Below are positions 1 to 8,844 of a stretch of DNA of 40,128 nucleotides, one piece after another. The notes under the pieces were generated by a model. That model was not told where the DNA came from, made no database searches, and saw nothing but the letters and a program-made list of their open reading frames with translations. Source of the stretch: a bacterium. GTDB lineage: Bacteria; Vulcanimicrobiota; Vulcanimicrobiia; Vulcanimicrobiales; Vulcanimicrobiaceae. The stretch spans positions 1 to 40,128 of the forward strand of contig JAJZVP010000005.1 in the NCBI GenBank assembly GCA_021845615.1, given 5' to 3'. A program made the position numbers and the translations under genes. The stretch's first letter is position 1. Every line of letters begins with the position of its first letter.

Positions 1-101
1 TGCAGCTCACCCTTCGGGCCCTTCACGAACACCTCGCGTTCGCCGAGTTTCACTTCGACGCCCGAGGGAACGTTGACCGGTAATTTTCCAATTCGCGACA
101 T
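1..101 (-). CDS. rplF: 50S ribosomal protein L6 (partial, N-terminus only)
   Basis: Only the first 33 codons lie in the window; the gene runs off the left edge. The translation begins [17 protein letters not shown], the typical L6 N-terminus, and continues with a KGPKGEL motif. L6 binds 23S rRNA near the GTPase-associated region of the large subunit. The ATG at 99-101 lies 15 bp after the rpsH stop in the standard spc order rpsH-rplF. The ORF track omits it because it is truncated. The identification rests on sequence plus gene order and is secure. Confidence 0.95.
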   Translation of the reverse strand, partial: MSRIGKLPVNVPSGVEVKLGEREVFVKGPKGEL

Positions 102-116
102 GCTATTCGTTCCTAC

Positions 117-518
117 TTACCAGACGTACGCCAGGACTTCGCCGCCGACTCCGAGCTTTTTGGCCCGTTTGCCGGACATGATGCCCCGCGACGTGGAGAT
201 AATGACAATGCCGAGGCCGCCGAGAACCCGCGGGATCTCACCCTTTCCGGTGTAGACGCGCAGACCCGGGCGCGAGATACGGCGCAGGCCGGTGATGACT
301 TTCTCTTTCTCGGGGCCGTAGCGCAATTTGATGCGCAGCGTGCCCTGAGGTCCGTCGGCGAGCCGCTCGACGCCGTCGATGAAGCCTTCTTCTTTCAGAA
401 TCTCCGCGATCGCCGCTTTCACGCGCGATGCGGGAACGTCGACGGCGGGATGGTTCGCGGTGTTCGCGTTGCGGATGCGGGTCAGGAGATCGGCAACGGG
501 ATCGGTTGTTACTGACAT
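117..518 (-). CDS. rpsH: 30S ribosomal protein S8
   Basis: A 133-residue protein, the usual S8 length. It starts [19 protein letters not shown], a classic S8 N-terminus, and ends in the conserved block with STSRGIMSG and [10 protein letters not shown]8 binds helix 21 of 16S rRNA and in E. coli is the translational repressor of the spc operon; whether that control exists here cannot be seen. It sits 15 bp after rpsN and 15 bp before rplF in canonical order, so it is co-transcribed with them. Confidence 0.98.
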   Translation of the reverse strand: MSVTTDPVADLLTRIRNANTANHPAVDVPASRVKAAIAEILKEEGFIDGVERLADGPQGTLRIKLRYGPEKEKVITGLRRISRPGLRVYTGKGEIPRVLGGLGIVIISTSRGIMSGKRAKKLGVGGEVLAYVW

Positions 519-533
519 TTTACGTTCCTTTCC

Positions 534-719
534 CTACCACGAAGCCTTCGTCACGCCGGGAACGACGCCACGATGTGCGAGTTCGCGGAAGCAAATGCGG
601 CACAGCGCGAACTTGCGCAGAAAGCCGCGAGGGCGTCCGCAAAGTTTGCAACGGTTGTGCGCGCGCACCGAAAATTTCGATTTGCGCTCCGATTTGACGA
701 TCATCGAGGTCTTCGCCAT
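534..719 (-). CDS. rpsN: 30S ribosomal protein S14, zinc-binding (type Z)
   Basis: A 61-residue short S14 with four cysteines in two CxxC pairs (C24/C27 and C40/C43), so this is the zinc-dependent form and not the longer C-minus form. It is a small-subunit head protein. The ATG overlaps the last base of the rplE stop (TAATG), indicating translational coupling. The 182-frame and 86-residue ORFs in the same place are shadows. No second, zinc-free S14 gene is visible in this window, so a zinc-starvation backup, if any, lies elsewhere. Confidence 0.97.
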   Translation of the reverse strand: MAKTSMIVKSERKSKFSVRAHNRCKLCGRPRGFLRKFALCRICFRELAHRGVVPGVTKASW

Positions 720-1267
720 TAGTTGCGTCCCTTCTGGATCGGCAATCCCATCGCGGTGAGGAAGGCGCTCGCCTCCTCATCGTTTTTCGCTGTCGTCACG
801 ATGGTGATATCCATGCCGCGCATTTTATCGACTTTATCGAAGTTGATTTCAGGAAACACGATCTGCTCTTTCAGGCCGAGGTTGTAATTGCCGCGCCCGT
901 CGAACGATTTAGCCGGCAGGCCGCGGAAATCGCGGATGCGCGGCAGGACGATGTTGAAGAGCTTGTCGAGGAAAACGTACATCCGCTCGCCGCGCAGGGT
1001 CACCTTCGCGCCGACGTTCATTCCCTCGCGCAGCTTGAAGGCTGCGATCGACTTCTTGGCCTTCGTAATCACGGGCTTCTGCCCCGCGATTGCGACCATT
1101 TCCGCGACCGCAACGTCGAGCGCTTTGGCGTTGCTGATGGCATCGCCGACGCTCATGTTGATCACGACCTTCTCGAGTTTCGGTACCTGCATCGCGTTCG
1201 AATAGCCGAACTTTTCGGTCAGCATCGAACGGACCGCCGATTCGTATTTTTCACGAAGACGATTCAT
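719..1267 (-). CDS. rplE: 50S ribosomal protein L5
   Basis: A 182-residue protein starting [20 protein letters not shown], with the L5 signatures around VINMSVGDA and the C-terminal [17 protein letters not shown]5 binds 5S rRNA and contacts the P-site tRNA in the central protuberance. Length and order (rplX-rplE-rpsN) are standard. It starts 3 bp after the rplX stop and its stop overlaps the rpsN start by one base. Nothing is unusual here. Confidence 0.98.
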   Translation of the reverse strand: MNRLREKYESAVRSMLTEKFGYSNAMQVPKLEKVVINMSVGDAISNAKALDVAVAEMVAIAGQKPVITKAKKSIAAFKLREGMNVGAKVTLRGERMYVFLDKLFNIVLPRIRDFRGLPAKSFDGRGNYNLGLKEQIVFPEINFDKVDKMRGMDITIVTTAKNDEEASAFLTAMGLPIQKGRN

Positions 1268-1270
1268 CTC

Positions 1271-1636
1271 TTACGCTCCCTTGGCCGATTCGCGGGCCGG
1301 TTCGCCGCACTTCGCGCAGAGGCGCGCCGCGCGACCGTCGGGGTTGCGACCGTGGCGAATGCGGGTCGGCGCCTTGCACTTCTCGCAGACGTACATCAGC
1401 GTGGAGAGAGGCAGCGGGGCCTCCTTCTCGATGATGCCGCCGTTGGGAACCGCTCCGCCCATATTCTGTTGCTGCTCTTGTTGGGGCTTCGTGTGGCGCT
1501 TCACGATATTGATGCCTTCCACGGTCGCCGTACCGGCAGCGGGGAAAACGGCCTTCACCGTTCCGCGCTTTCCTTTGTCGCGTCCGCGGCGCACGAAGAC
1601 CGTGTCGCCCTTGATGATGTTCGCTTTATCGGCCAT
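1271..1636 (-). CDS. rplX: 50S ribosomal protein L24 with C-terminal CxxC...CxxC
   Basis: A 121-residue protein with the N-terminal KOW motif region (KGDTVFVRRGRDKGKRGTV), which is standard L24. The C-terminal third carries two CxxC pairs (C84/C87 and C107/C110), predicting a bound zinc. Zinc-ribbon L24 proteins occur in several phyla, but many bacterial L24 proteins lack these cysteines. A Q-rich linker (PQQEQQQ) precedes it. L24 is an assembly initiator for the 50S subunit. The gene lies 7 bp after rplN and 3 bp before rplE. Confidence 0.97.
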   Translation of the reverse strand: MADKANIIKGDTVFVRRGRDKGKRGTVKAVFPAAGTATVEGINIVKRHTKPQQEQQQNMGGAVPNGGIIEKEAPLPLSTLMYVCEKCKAPTRIRHGRNPDGRAARLCAKCGEPARESAKGA

Positions 1637-1643
1637 AGCTCTC

Positions 1644-2021
1644 TTAGAGTACCTCCGGAGCGAGCGACGCGATCTTCAAAAACCCGCGATCGCGCAGTTC
1701 GCGCATCACCGGCCCGAAGACGCGCGTGCCGCGCGGATCGAGATTGTCTTTTTCGCCTTTGATGATGACGCAGGCGTTGTCGTCGCAGCGAACGGTCGAA
1801 CCGTCGGGGCGACGCATCGGCGCCGAGGTGCGGACGATGACGGCCTTGACGACCTGTCCCTTTTTCACGGCGGCTCCGGGGATGGCGCTCTTCACCGATC
1901 CGACGACGATATCGCCGACGAAGGCGTAGGGGTGACGGCTACCGCCGGTCACGTGAATGACCAACAGTTCGCGGGCTCCCGAATTATCGGCGACTTTCAG
2001 TCGCGTCTCTTGCTGGATCAC
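1644..2021 (-). CDS. rplN: 50S ribosomal protein L14
   Basis: A 125-residue protein starting [19 protein letters not shown], the universal L14 N-terminus. It uses a GTG start (cac at 2019-2021 on the plus strand), which directly abuts the rpsQ stop codon at 2022. L14 lies at the subunit interface, where it contacts L19 and bridge B8 and is the docking site for RsfS. Family length is about 122, so the protein is complete. The plus-strand ORFs opposite it are shadows. Confidence 0.98.
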   Translation of the reverse strand: MIQQETRLKVADNSGARELLVIHVTGGSRHPYAFVGDIVVGSVKSAIPGAAVKKGQVVKAVIVRTSAPMRRPDGSTVRCDDNACVIIKGEKDNLDPRGTRVFGPVMRELRDRGFLKIASLAPEVL

Positions 2022-2297
2022 TTACTTCGCCCTCTCAACGATTTCGACCAGGCGCCAGCGCTTATCGCGCGAGAGCGGCCGGCACTCGGTGATGCGCACC
2101 ACGTCGCCGATATTCGCTTCGTTCTTTTCGTCGTGCGCTTTGAAGCGCGTCGACTTCCGAACGATCTTTCCGTACTGGGGATGCGGAACGCGCGTCTCGG
2201 TAACGACAACGATCGTCTTGTCCATCTTGTTCGAAGCGACGCGACCCTGCTTGATGCGGCGGTTCGGCGCGCGATCGACGTTCTTATGCTGCTCCAT
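2022..2297 (-). CDS. rpsQ: 30S ribosomal protein S17
   Basis: The ORF track gives a 114-residue frame from 2366, but the S17 start is most likely the ATG at 2295-2297. This gives a 91-residue product beginning [14 protein letters not shown], followed by the S17 core with [17 protein letters not shown]. The upstream part of the long frame lies inside rpmC and looks nothing like S17. With this start the gene overlaps the rpmC 3' end by 14 bp. S17 is a primary 16S rRNA binder of the OB-fold class. Confidence 0.93.
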   Translation of the reverse strand: MEQHKNVDRAPNRRIKQGRVASNKMDKTIVVVTETRVPHPQYGKIVRKSTRFKAHDEKNEANIGDVVRITECRPLSRDKRWRLVEIVERAK

Positions 2298-2505
2298 GCT
2301 GCTCCTCGGCCATCCGCTTCTCGGAGATGACGGTCTGAATGCGCGCGTACGTCCTACGCATCGCACGAATTTTGCTGAAATCGCTTAAGTGACCGGTACG
2401 CAAAGCGAAACGAAGGTTGAACATCTCCCCTTTGGTCTCGCGGGCCTTTTGCTGCAATTCGGCAACCGTCAGGTTACGGAACTCGCTCAAATCACCGTGC
2501 TTCAC
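2284..2505 (-). CDS. rpmC: 50S ribosomal protein L29
   Basis: A 73-residue protein with the L29 pattern [18 protein letters not shown] and a helical, charged C-terminus. L29 sits near the polypeptide exit tunnel and helps form the trigger factor and SRP docking site with L23. It overlaps the rplP stop by 4 bp (2502-2505) and the rpsQ start by 14 bp, as expected of coupled genes in the rplP-rpmC-rpsQ order. Confidence 0.96.
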   Translation of the reverse strand: MKHGDLSEFRNLTVAELQQKARETKGEMFNLRFALRTGHLSDFSKIRAMRRTYARIQTVISEKRMAEEQHGAA

Positions 2506-2921
2506 GCCGTCTCCTCCTCGCGCGCGACGACCTTCGTTCCGATCGGCAGCTTTGAGGCGGCCAAGCGCAACGCTTCTCGCGCAATATCCGGCGCGACGCC
2601 GGAGAGTTCGAACAGAACGCGTCCCGGGCGCACGACGGCGACCCAGAACTCGGGATTACCCTTACCCGAACCCATGCGCACTTCGGCAGGCTTCTTGGTT
2701 GCGGGCTTATCCGGGAACACTTTGATCCACACCTTACCGCCGCGCTTGATGTGGCGCGTCATAGCGATACGTGCGGCCTCGATCTGACGGTTGGTCATCC
2801 AACACGGCTCGAGCGCCTGAAGGCCGAACTCGCCGAACGTCAGGGAGTTGCCGCGCATGGCGCGCCCGGTCATGCGACCGCGCTGCACCTTGCGCCATTT
2901 CACTCGTTTTGGGGTTAACAT
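2502..2921 (-). CDS. rplP: 50S ribosomal protein L16
   Basis: The track frame reaches 3158, but the L16 start is the ATG at 2919-2921 ([19 protein letters not shown]), giving 139 residues, the family length. The extra 79 upstream residues are an Arg-rich reading of the rpsC tail in another frame. L16 organises the A-site tRNA region and includes the conserved [12 protein letters not shown] segment. It starts 2 bp after the rpsC stop and overlaps rpmC by 4 bp. Confidence 0.97.
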   Translation of the reverse strand: MLTPKRVKWRKVQRGRMTGRAMRGNSLTFGEFGLQALEPCWMTNRQIEAARIAMTRHIKRGGKVWIKVFPDKPATKKPAEVRMGSGKGNPEFWVAVVRPGRVLFELSGVAPDIAREALRLAASKLPIGTKVVAREEETA

Positions 2922-2923
2922 TT

Positions 2924-3757
2924 CTACTGCGGTGCCTCCATATCGGGCGCGGCCGTTTCGACGACGACGGGGTCGGCGGCGACGACGACGCTCTCTGTGC
3001 TCTCGGTCGATCCGGGCGCACGCATGGCCGGGCGGGCGGGACGGCCGGGAGCTCCCGAACGACCGCCGGCGCGCGGACCGCGATCGCGACCCGAACGTTC
3101 GCCGCGGGTCGGGCCGCTGCGCGTTCCGTCGGGTAGAACCTCTCCGCGATAGATCCACACCTTCACGCCGATGCGACCGAAGGTCGTGAACGCTTCGACG
3201 TTCGCGTAATCGATGTCGGCGCGCAGCGTATGCAACGGCACCTTTCCATCGGAGCTCCGCTCGGTACGCGCGATCTCCGCGCCGCCGAGCCGCCCCGAAA
3301 CCTGGACCTTCACGCCGCGCGCGCCGGCCTTCATCGTCCGCATGATCGCCTGTTTGATCGCGCGACGAAACGCGATGCGCTTCTCGAGCTGATCGACGAT
3401 GTTTTGGCCGACTAAGCGAGCGTCGAGCTCGGGAACCTTGATCTCCATCACGTTGACGGCGACGGCTTTCCCGGTCAATTTTTCGAGGTCTTTGCGGATC
3501 TCTTCGATACCGACCCCGCGCTTGCCGATGATGATACCCGGCTTCGCTGTGTTGACGATGACGCGCGCCTGATTGGAACGGCGCTCGACTTCGATCTTGC
3601 TGATCGAGGCCTTACGCTGCCAATTCTTCTCGAAGAACTTGCGGATCGCGACGTCCTCGTGCAGCCAGTCGATGTAGTGCTTCTTTTCGAACCACCGGCT
3701 GTCCCAGGTGCGCGTGATGCCCAGTCGCATTCCGACCGGATGAATCTTCTGCCCCAT
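2924..3757 (-). CDS. rpsC: 30S ribosomal protein S3 with long C-terminal extension
   Basis: A 277-residue S3; family members are commonly 210-235. The core is normal: N-terminus [20 protein letters not shown], a type II KH domain with [14 protein letters not shown], and the S3 C-terminal domain ending [10 protein letters not shown]. After residue ~209 there is a tail of about 68 residues, first Gly/Arg/Pro-rich and then acidic and valine-rich. It is likely disordered and solvent-exposed near the mRNA entry channel. Such tails are known from actinobacterial S3 proteins. Spacing is 2 bp on each side. Confidence 0.97.
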   Translation of the reverse strand: MGQKIHPVGMRLGITRTWDSRWFEKKHYIDWLHEDVAIRKFFEKNWQRKASISKIEVERRSNQARVIVNTAKPGIIIGKRGVGIEEIRKDLEKLTGKAVAVNVMEIKVPELDARLVGQNIVDQLEKRIAFRRAIKQAIMRTMKAGARGVKVQVSGRLGGAEIARTERSSDGKVPLHTLRADIDYANVEAFTTFGRIGVKVWIYRGEVLPDGTRSGPTRGERSGRDRGPRAGGRSGAPGRPARPAMRAPGSTESTESVVVAADPVVVETAAPDMEAPQ

Positions 3758-3759
3758 CG

Positions 3760-4233
3760 TTACTCCGTTGCCTTTGCAGTCGCGGTCGTTTTCGCAGGAG
3801 CGGGCCGACGCGTTGCCTTCGGCAGCGCGACCGACGCACCGGGACGCTTGAAGCGCGCCTTCTGCGGCTTGCTCTCGCTCACGACCACGGTGACGTGCGA
3901 GAGGCGTTTACGTTTGAAATACGCACGCCCTTGCGCGCGCGGGTCGAGCCGCTTGGTGAAGCGACCGCCCGGGCCGCCATCGACCGTAATGAGGGCGATG
4001 TAGAGCTCGTCGGTATTCATGCTGTGGTTGTTTCCGGCGTTCGCGACGGCGCTGCGCACGAGCTTCTCGATCGGCTCGGCGGCAAAGACCCCCGCGAATT
4101 TCAAGGTCGCCAGGGCTTCGCTCACGCTCATGCCGCGAATGGCATCGGCGACGCGACGCAACTTCCGCGGCGCCATGCGAACGAAGCGCAGGTGCGCGAC
4201 GGCTTCGGTGCGCGCTTGCGTTTCCTGACTCAC
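3760..4233 (-). CDS. rplV: 50S ribosomal protein L22
   Basis: A 157-residue L22 against a usual ~110-115, because of an Ala/Lys/Pro-rich tail of roughly 40 residues after the conserved [11 protein letters not shown] segment. The core ([17 protein letters not shown]) and the tunnel-lining hairpin region ([14 protein letters not shown]) are present, so the exit-tunnel function should be intact. It uses a GTG start overlapping the rpsS stop (GTGA). The gene order rpsS-rplV-rpsC is canonical. Confidence 0.96.
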   Translation of the reverse strand: MSQETQARTEAVAHLRFVRMAPRKLRRVADAIRGMSVSEALATLKFAGVFAAEPIEKLVRSAVANAGNNHSMNTDELYIALITVDGGPGGRFTKRLDPRAQGRAYFKRKRLSHVTVVVSESKPQKARFKRPGASVALPKATRRPAPAKTTATAKATE

Positions 4234-4505
4234 TTCACACCTGCCTTATCGCCGCCGTGCCCCTTGAAGTGGCGCGTCGGAGCGAATTCACCGAGTTTGT
4301 GACCGACCATGTTTTCGGTTACGTACACGGGAACGTGCGCCTTGCCGTTATGCACGCCGATCGTATGTCCGACCATCGTCGGAACGATCGTCGAAGCGCG
4401 GCTCCAGGTCTTCACGACGCGCTTCTCACGCGTCTGATTGAGCTGCTCGACTTTGGCGAGGAGATGGTCCGCAACGAACGGACCCTTCTTTAACGAACGT
4501 CCCAT
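4230..4505 (-). CDS. rpsS: 30S ribosomal protein S19
   Basis: A 91-residue protein starting [20 protein letters not shown], an unmistakable S19, with the family motif [23 protein letters not shown]19 is in the 30S head next to S13 and contacts the A-site finger. It lies 3 bp after rplB and its stop overlaps the rplV GTG by 3 bp. Length is standard. Confidence 0.98.
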   Translation of the reverse strand: MGRSLKKGPFVADHLLAKVEQLNQTREKRVVKTWSRASTIVPTMVGHTIGVHNGKAHVPVYVTENMVGHKLGEFAPTRHFKGHGGDKAGVK

Positions 4506-4508
4506 GTG

Positions 4509-5333
<825 letters not shown>

Positions 5334-5345
5334 TGCTTGGCTCCG

Positions 5346-5654
5346 TTACTGCTCGAAGTAGTTGATGCCGCCGAGTTCGATCTTCTGACCGGCCTTCAGC
5401 GTCACCACGGCTTTTTTGAAATCGCTCTGCTTGCCTTCGGTACGGATACCGCGACGCGCCGAGCTGCGGGACTTCCCGCGCACGTTGATCGTATTGATTT
5501 TCTCGACGTTCACCGAGAAAATTTCCTCGACGGCGAGACGGATCTGCGTCTTCGTAGCGGAGGGATGCACGACGAACGTATACTGATGGCCGATCGAGTT
5601 CGCCATCGACTTTTCGGTGATACGCGGCGAGAGGATGATGTCGCGTGCGTCCAT
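5346..5654 (-). CDS. rplW: 50S ribosomal protein L23
   Basis: A 102-residue protein beginning MDARDIILSPRITEKSM, the L23 signature, with the VNVEKINTINVRGK stretch. L23 surrounds the tunnel exit and carries the trigger factor/SRP binding site. The ATG overlaps the final base of the rplD stop, consistent with coupling in rplD-rplW. Its length is usual for the family (95-105). Confidence 0.97.
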   Translation of the reverse strand: MDARDIILSPRITEKSMANSIGHQYTFVVHPSATKTQIRLAVEEIFSVNVEKINTINVRGKSRSSARRGIRTEGKQSDFKKAVVTLKAGQKIELGGINYFEQ

Positions 5655-6310
5655 TATGCGTTCTCCTTCGGAGCCAGGCGAGCGCGAAGCGCCTCGAATG
5701 CCGCCGTCGTGAAGATGACGCGCTCGTGGCGCAGCAGATCTTTCACGTCGATCGCGCCGTCGTGCGTGACGCCGACGCGCGTGAGATTCCGGCAGACGAG
5801 CGCGAACGCGGCCGAGTTCGGTTCGCTCGCCGAAGTGACGACGAGCGTCCGCGGGCCGGCCTTCGCGGCTTTCGCCGAGCCGAAGAGCAGCGCCGCAGCC
5901 TGTGCGGTTTTGGTGAGGGCGAAGTCGCCGAGATCGAGGAACGTCACCGCATCCTCGGTGAAGCGCTGCGCGAGCGCGGCGAGGAAAGCGACGCGGCGCT
6001 CCTTCTTATTGAGATCCTCGACGTAACTGCGCGGCTGCGGCCCGAAGACGACGCCGCCGTGGCGCCACTGCGGGGAACGCGTCGAACCTTGGCGCGCGCG
6101 CCCGGTTCCCTTCTGCTTCCAGGGTTTGCGACCGCCGCCCGAGACTTCGTCGCGCTTCTTGGTCGAAGCGGTACCGGCGCGCGGATTTGCAAATTCGCGA
6201 TGGACGGCGCGGTAGAGGACGTGCCCCTTCCCTTCGTTCGCGCCGGCGAGGAACGACGGGGTCGCCTCGTCGCGCAGAACTTTACCTTTGGTGTCGATTA
6301 CTTGCGCCAT
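5654..6310 (-). CDS. rplD: 50S ribosomal protein L4
   Basis: A 218-residue L4 with the extended tunnel loop seen as KKRDEVSGGGRKPWKQKGTG followed by GSTRSPQWRHGGVVFGP, both typical. In gamma-proteobacteria L4 represses its own operon through the S10 leader. Here the leader belongs to rplC and lies at 6958-7062, so any such control would act there, but I see no recognisable L4 site. It lies 2 bp after rplC. Confidence 0.97.
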   Translation of the reverse strand: MAQVIDTKGKVLRDEATPSFLAGANEGKGHVLYRAVHREFANPRAGTASTKKRDEVSGGGRKPWKQKGTGRARQGSTRSPQWRHGGVVFGPQPRSYVEDLNKKERRVAFLAALAQRFTEDAVTFLDLGDFALTKTAQAAALLFGSAKAAKAGPRTLVVTSASEPNSAAFALVCRNLTRVGVTHDGAIDVKDLLRHERVIFTTAAFEALRARLAPKENA

Positions 6311-6312
6311 CG

Positions 6313-6957
6313 TTATGCTTTCGCCTCCGCGCTCTTCGCACGTTTCACCGAGGAGCGCACGACGACCAACGCGTTCTTCGGCCCGGGGATCGGGCCGCGA
6401 ACGAGCAGCAAGTTGCGCTCGCTGTCGGCACGGACGATCTCGAGGTTCTGATGCGTGGTGCGATCGACGCCGTAATGACCCGGCCGACGACTACCGCGGT
6501 GCGTGTGCCCCGCGTTCGTATCGCCGTTGCTGGCGGGCTGGCGATGGATCATCGACCCGTGGGTCTGATTGCCGCCCTTAAAGTTGTGGCGCTTCATGCC
6601 GCCCGAAAATCCGTGGCCCTTCGAAATGCCGACGACGTCGACGCGATCTCCGGGTTCGAAATTCGCAACGGTCACGCTCGCACCGACATCGACCCCGTCG
6701 ATGCCCTCGCGAAACTCGCGAATGAAGCGCGTCGCTTCGACGCCCTGTTTCTTAAAATGTCCGGCAAGGGCACGGGTAACGCGGTGCTTTTTAATTGCGC
6801 CGAAACCGAGCGCCACGGCATCGTAGCCATGTTGCTCTTTGGTTCGACGCTCGACCACCGTGCAGGGACCGGCTTCGATCACCGTGACCGGTACGTACCG
6901 GCCGTCTTCGGTGAACACGCTCGTCATCCCAACCTTGCGGCCAAGGATGTTCTTCAT
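6313..6957 (-). CDS. rplC: 50S ribosomal protein L3
   Basis: A 214-residue L3 starting MKNILGRKVGMTSVFTEDGR, with the motif KGHGFSGGMKRHNFKGG and the HRQPAS segment near the peptidyl transferase centre. It is the first gene of the S10-type operon here, because rpsJ is 3.7 kb away. A purine-rich SD-like stretch (GGACGAGG) precedes the ATG. The promoter at 7069-7097 gives a leader of roughly 105 nt. Confidence 0.98.
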   Translation of the reverse strand: MKNILGRKVGMTSVFTEDGRYVPVTVIEAGPCTVVERRTKEQHGYDAVALGFGAIKKHRVTRALAGHFKKQGVEATRFIREFREGIDGVDVGASVTVANFEPGDRVDVVGISKGHGFSGGMKRHNFKGGNQTHGSMIHRQPASNGDTNAGHTHRGSRRPGHYGVDRTTHQNLEIVRADSERNLLLVRGPIPGPKNALVVVRSSVKRAKSAEAKA

Positions 6958-7068
6958 CGTATCCTCGTCCTAAAAGTGTGTTATAACAACTGTGCCTAGC
7001 GTATTGCTCTTCGTTCCTTACGACGCGCGACAGAAAGCCGCGGCCGACGCTAGCGCCACAACCTCGGT

Positions 7069-7097
7069 ACTATACAGAGGAGCCGCCCCGCCGTCAA
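7069..7097 (-). promoter_or_regulatory. Sigma-70-type promoter of the rplC (S10) operon
   Basis: On the minus strand TTGACG (7092-7097) is followed by exactly 17 bp and then TATAGT (7069-7074). The expected transcription start is near 7062, about 105 nt before the rplC ATG. The -35 is identical to that of the rpsL promoter at 15420-15425. The match is strong in a GC-rich context. Direct sequence observation; activity is inferred. Confidence 0.8.
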
Positions 7098-7151
7098 GGT
7101 ATCAAGGGGCTCCAGAGCCCAAAATCGCCATTCTTCAGGAGACGAGGAACC

Positions 7152-7301
7152 ATGCCGACGACCAACGATCGAGATATCGAACTCAAGCGCATCGCCGCCG
7201 AGCTGACGACCTCGATGCTCGATAACCATAACGGCAACTGGAACGATGCCGATGTGGCCCGGGCCTTTCGGACGATTTACGAGGCGGTCCGGATCTCGTA
7301 G
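7152..7301 (+). CDS. Small protein of 49 residues, unknown
   Basis: An ORF too short for the ORF track: ATG at 7152, TAG at 7299-7301. A good Shine-Dalgarno (AGGAG at 7137-7141, then GAGG) stands before it. The product begins MPTTNDRDIELKRIAAELTT and contains NHNGNWNDADVARAFRTIY; it is soluble, acidic and probably helical. I do not recognise a family. It is the only plus-strand gene between rpsL and rplF, lying between the rplC promoter and the VOC gene and convergent with the latter (7 bp between the stops). Its RBS and amino-acid composition favour a real gene; its function is unknown. Confidence 0.6.
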   Translation: MPTTNDRDIELKRIAAELTTSMLDNHNGNWNDADVARAFRTIYEAVRIS

Positions 7302-7308
7302 GGCGCGC

Positions 7309-7662
7309 CTACGTCGCCTTCCGCTGGTGGAGGGTCACGGTATTGCCGTCGGGGTCGTGGAGCTGCGAGATCCAACAGATCGGCGTCTCGTAGGGCTCGC
7401 TGACTTCGATCCCCAGAGCGAGAAGGCGCGCGCGCATCGCGGGGAGGTCGTCGATCTCCAGGGCGAGCGCCCCGGCACTTCCCGGACTCCCCAGCTGGGC
7501 GAACGTTCCGATCCCGAAGGCCGTGCCGGCGATATCGAACTCGGTCCAGGCCTCGGAGGCGAGGCCGGAGGGGGCGAGCCCGAGGGCGTCGCGATAGAAC
7601 GCGAGCGCTCGCTCCATCTCGCGCACCGGGTACATGATGAAAGCGACTTCACGAACGGCCAT
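7309..7662 (-). CDS. VOC (glyoxalase/bleomycin-resistance-like) family protein
   Basis: A 117-residue single-domain protein with the VOC pattern: an N-terminal strand, MERALAFYRDALGL, and near the C-terminus LHDPDGNTVTLHQ. In metal-dependent VOC enzymes the motif is usually DPDGNxxEL; here the Glu position is Thr, and the first-strand His is also not evident (FIMYPV). Classical glyoxalase chemistry is therefore doubtful, and it may be a binding protein or a different VOC enzyme. It is last in the minus-strand run SRPBCC-AKR-acyl-CoA dehydrogenase-VOC, 21 bp downstream of the dehydrogenase. Confidence 0.85.
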   Translation of the reverse strand: MAVREVAFIMYPVREMERALAFYRDALGLAPSGLASEAWTEFDIAGTAFGIGTFAQLGSPGSAGALALEIDDLPAMRARLLALGIEVSEPYETPICWISQLHDPDGNTVTLHQRKAT

Positions 7663-7683
7663 CGCCGGATCTCCTCTGCTCGC

Positions 7684-8844
7684 TTACGAAAAGGCGGGAA
7701 TCCCGGTGATCGCCTGTCCGAGGACGAGCAGGTGGATCTCGCTCGTTCCCTCGTAGGTCAACACCGATTCGAGGTTGTTCATATGGCGAATGACCGGATA
7801 TTCCAGCGTCACCCCATTCGCCCCGAGAATGCTGCGCGCTTCTCGCGCGATCGTCAGCGCCTCGCGCACGTTATTGAGTTTTCCGAAACTCACTTGCGTG
7901 GGATGGAGCTTCCCGGCATCCTTCATCCGCCCGAGATGGAGCGCGAGCAAACTTCCCTTCTGGAGTTCCAGCAGCATGTTGACGAGCTTTTCTTGCGTGA
8001 GTTGAAAGCCGGCGATCGGACGATCGAACTGCACGCGCGATTTCGCGTACTCCAACGCCGTCGCATAGCAACTCCGGGCCGCGCCCATCACGCCCCAGAT
8101 AATTCCGTACCGCGCTTCGTTCAAACACGCGAGCGGACCGCCGAGCCCGCGGGCGCCCGGCAAACGCGCGGAATCGGGCACGCGCACGTTATCGAGAATC
8201 AGCTCGCTCGTCACGCTCGCGCGGAGCGAGAGCTTGCGGTGGATGGCGTTGGTGCTAAACCCTTTCGTCGTCGTCGGCACGACGAACCCCGCAATGCCTT
8301 CATCGGTATTCGCCCAGACGATCGCGACGTCGGCGAACGAACCGTTGGTGATCCACATTTTCGTTCCGTCGATCGCCCAGTCCGAACCGACGCGGCGCGC
8401 GGTCGTTCGCATGCCGGCGGGGTTGCTGCCGAAATCGGGCTCCGTGAGGCCGAAGCAGCCGATCTTTTCTCCACGCGCCATCGCCGGAAGCCATTCGTTC
8501 TTCTGTTCTTCGCTCCCGAACCGATGGATCGCGAACATCGCCAGCGATCCTTGCACCGAGGCGAAGCTACGAACCCCCGCATCGCCGGCCTCGAGCTCCA
8601 TGCACGCGATTCCGTAGGCAACGGCGCTCGCGCCGGGGCACTCGTAGCCGTGGAGATGCATCCCCAACAGCCCCAACGCTCCGAGCTCTCGCCCGATCTC
8701 GCGCGGAAGCGTGCCTTCTTCAAACCATTGCGCGATATTCGGCGAGATGCGATCCCGTACGAACGCCCGCACCGTATCGCGAATGAGCCGCTCCTCATCG
8801 TCGAGTAGCGCGTCGATCCCGAGAAAATCCATCGCGTCGGGCAT
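7684..8844 (-). CDS. gcdH: Glutaryl-CoA dehydrogenase (acyl-CoA dehydrogenase family)
   Basis: A 386-residue FAD enzyme. The track frame extends to 9060, but the family start is the ATG at 8842-8844 ([16 protein letters not shown]), which overlaps the AKR stop by one base. It matches glutaryl-CoA dehydrogenases throughout: SVQGSLAMFAIHRFGSEEQK, CFGLTEPDFGSNP, LNEARYGIIWGVMGA, and the C-terminal catalytic Glu in TYEGTSEIHLL. The enzyme oxidatively decarboxylates glutaryl-CoA to crotonyl-CoA in lysine, tryptophan and aromatic catabolism, passing electrons to ETF. The specific assignment within the superfamily is strong by motif, but I could not align it. Confidence 0.88.
   Translation of the reverse strand: MPDAMDFLGIDALLDDEERLIRDTVRAFVRDRISPNIAQWFEEGTLPREIGRELGALGLLGMHLHGYECPGASAVAYGIACMELEAGDAGVRSFASVQGSLAMFAIHRFGSEEQKNEWLPAMARGEKIGCFGLTEPDFGSNPAGMRTTARRVGSDWAIDGTKMWITNGSFADVAIVWANTDEGIAGFVVPTTTKGFSTNAIHRKLSLRASVTSELILDNVRVPDSARLPGARGLGGPLACLNEARYGIIWGVMGAARSCYATALEYAKSRVQFDRPIAGFQLTQEKLVNMLLELQKGSLLALHLGRMKDAGKLHPTQVSFGKLNNVREALTIAREARSILGANGVTLEYPVIRHMNNLESVLTYEGTSEIHLLVLGQAITGIPAFS

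Noticed and set aside
7107-7120. Hairpin GGGCT-CCAG-AGCCC as a terminator
   Set aside because: The stem is only 5 bp and it lacks a T-tract in either orientation. It might end read-through from the VOC operon, but the evidence is weak.
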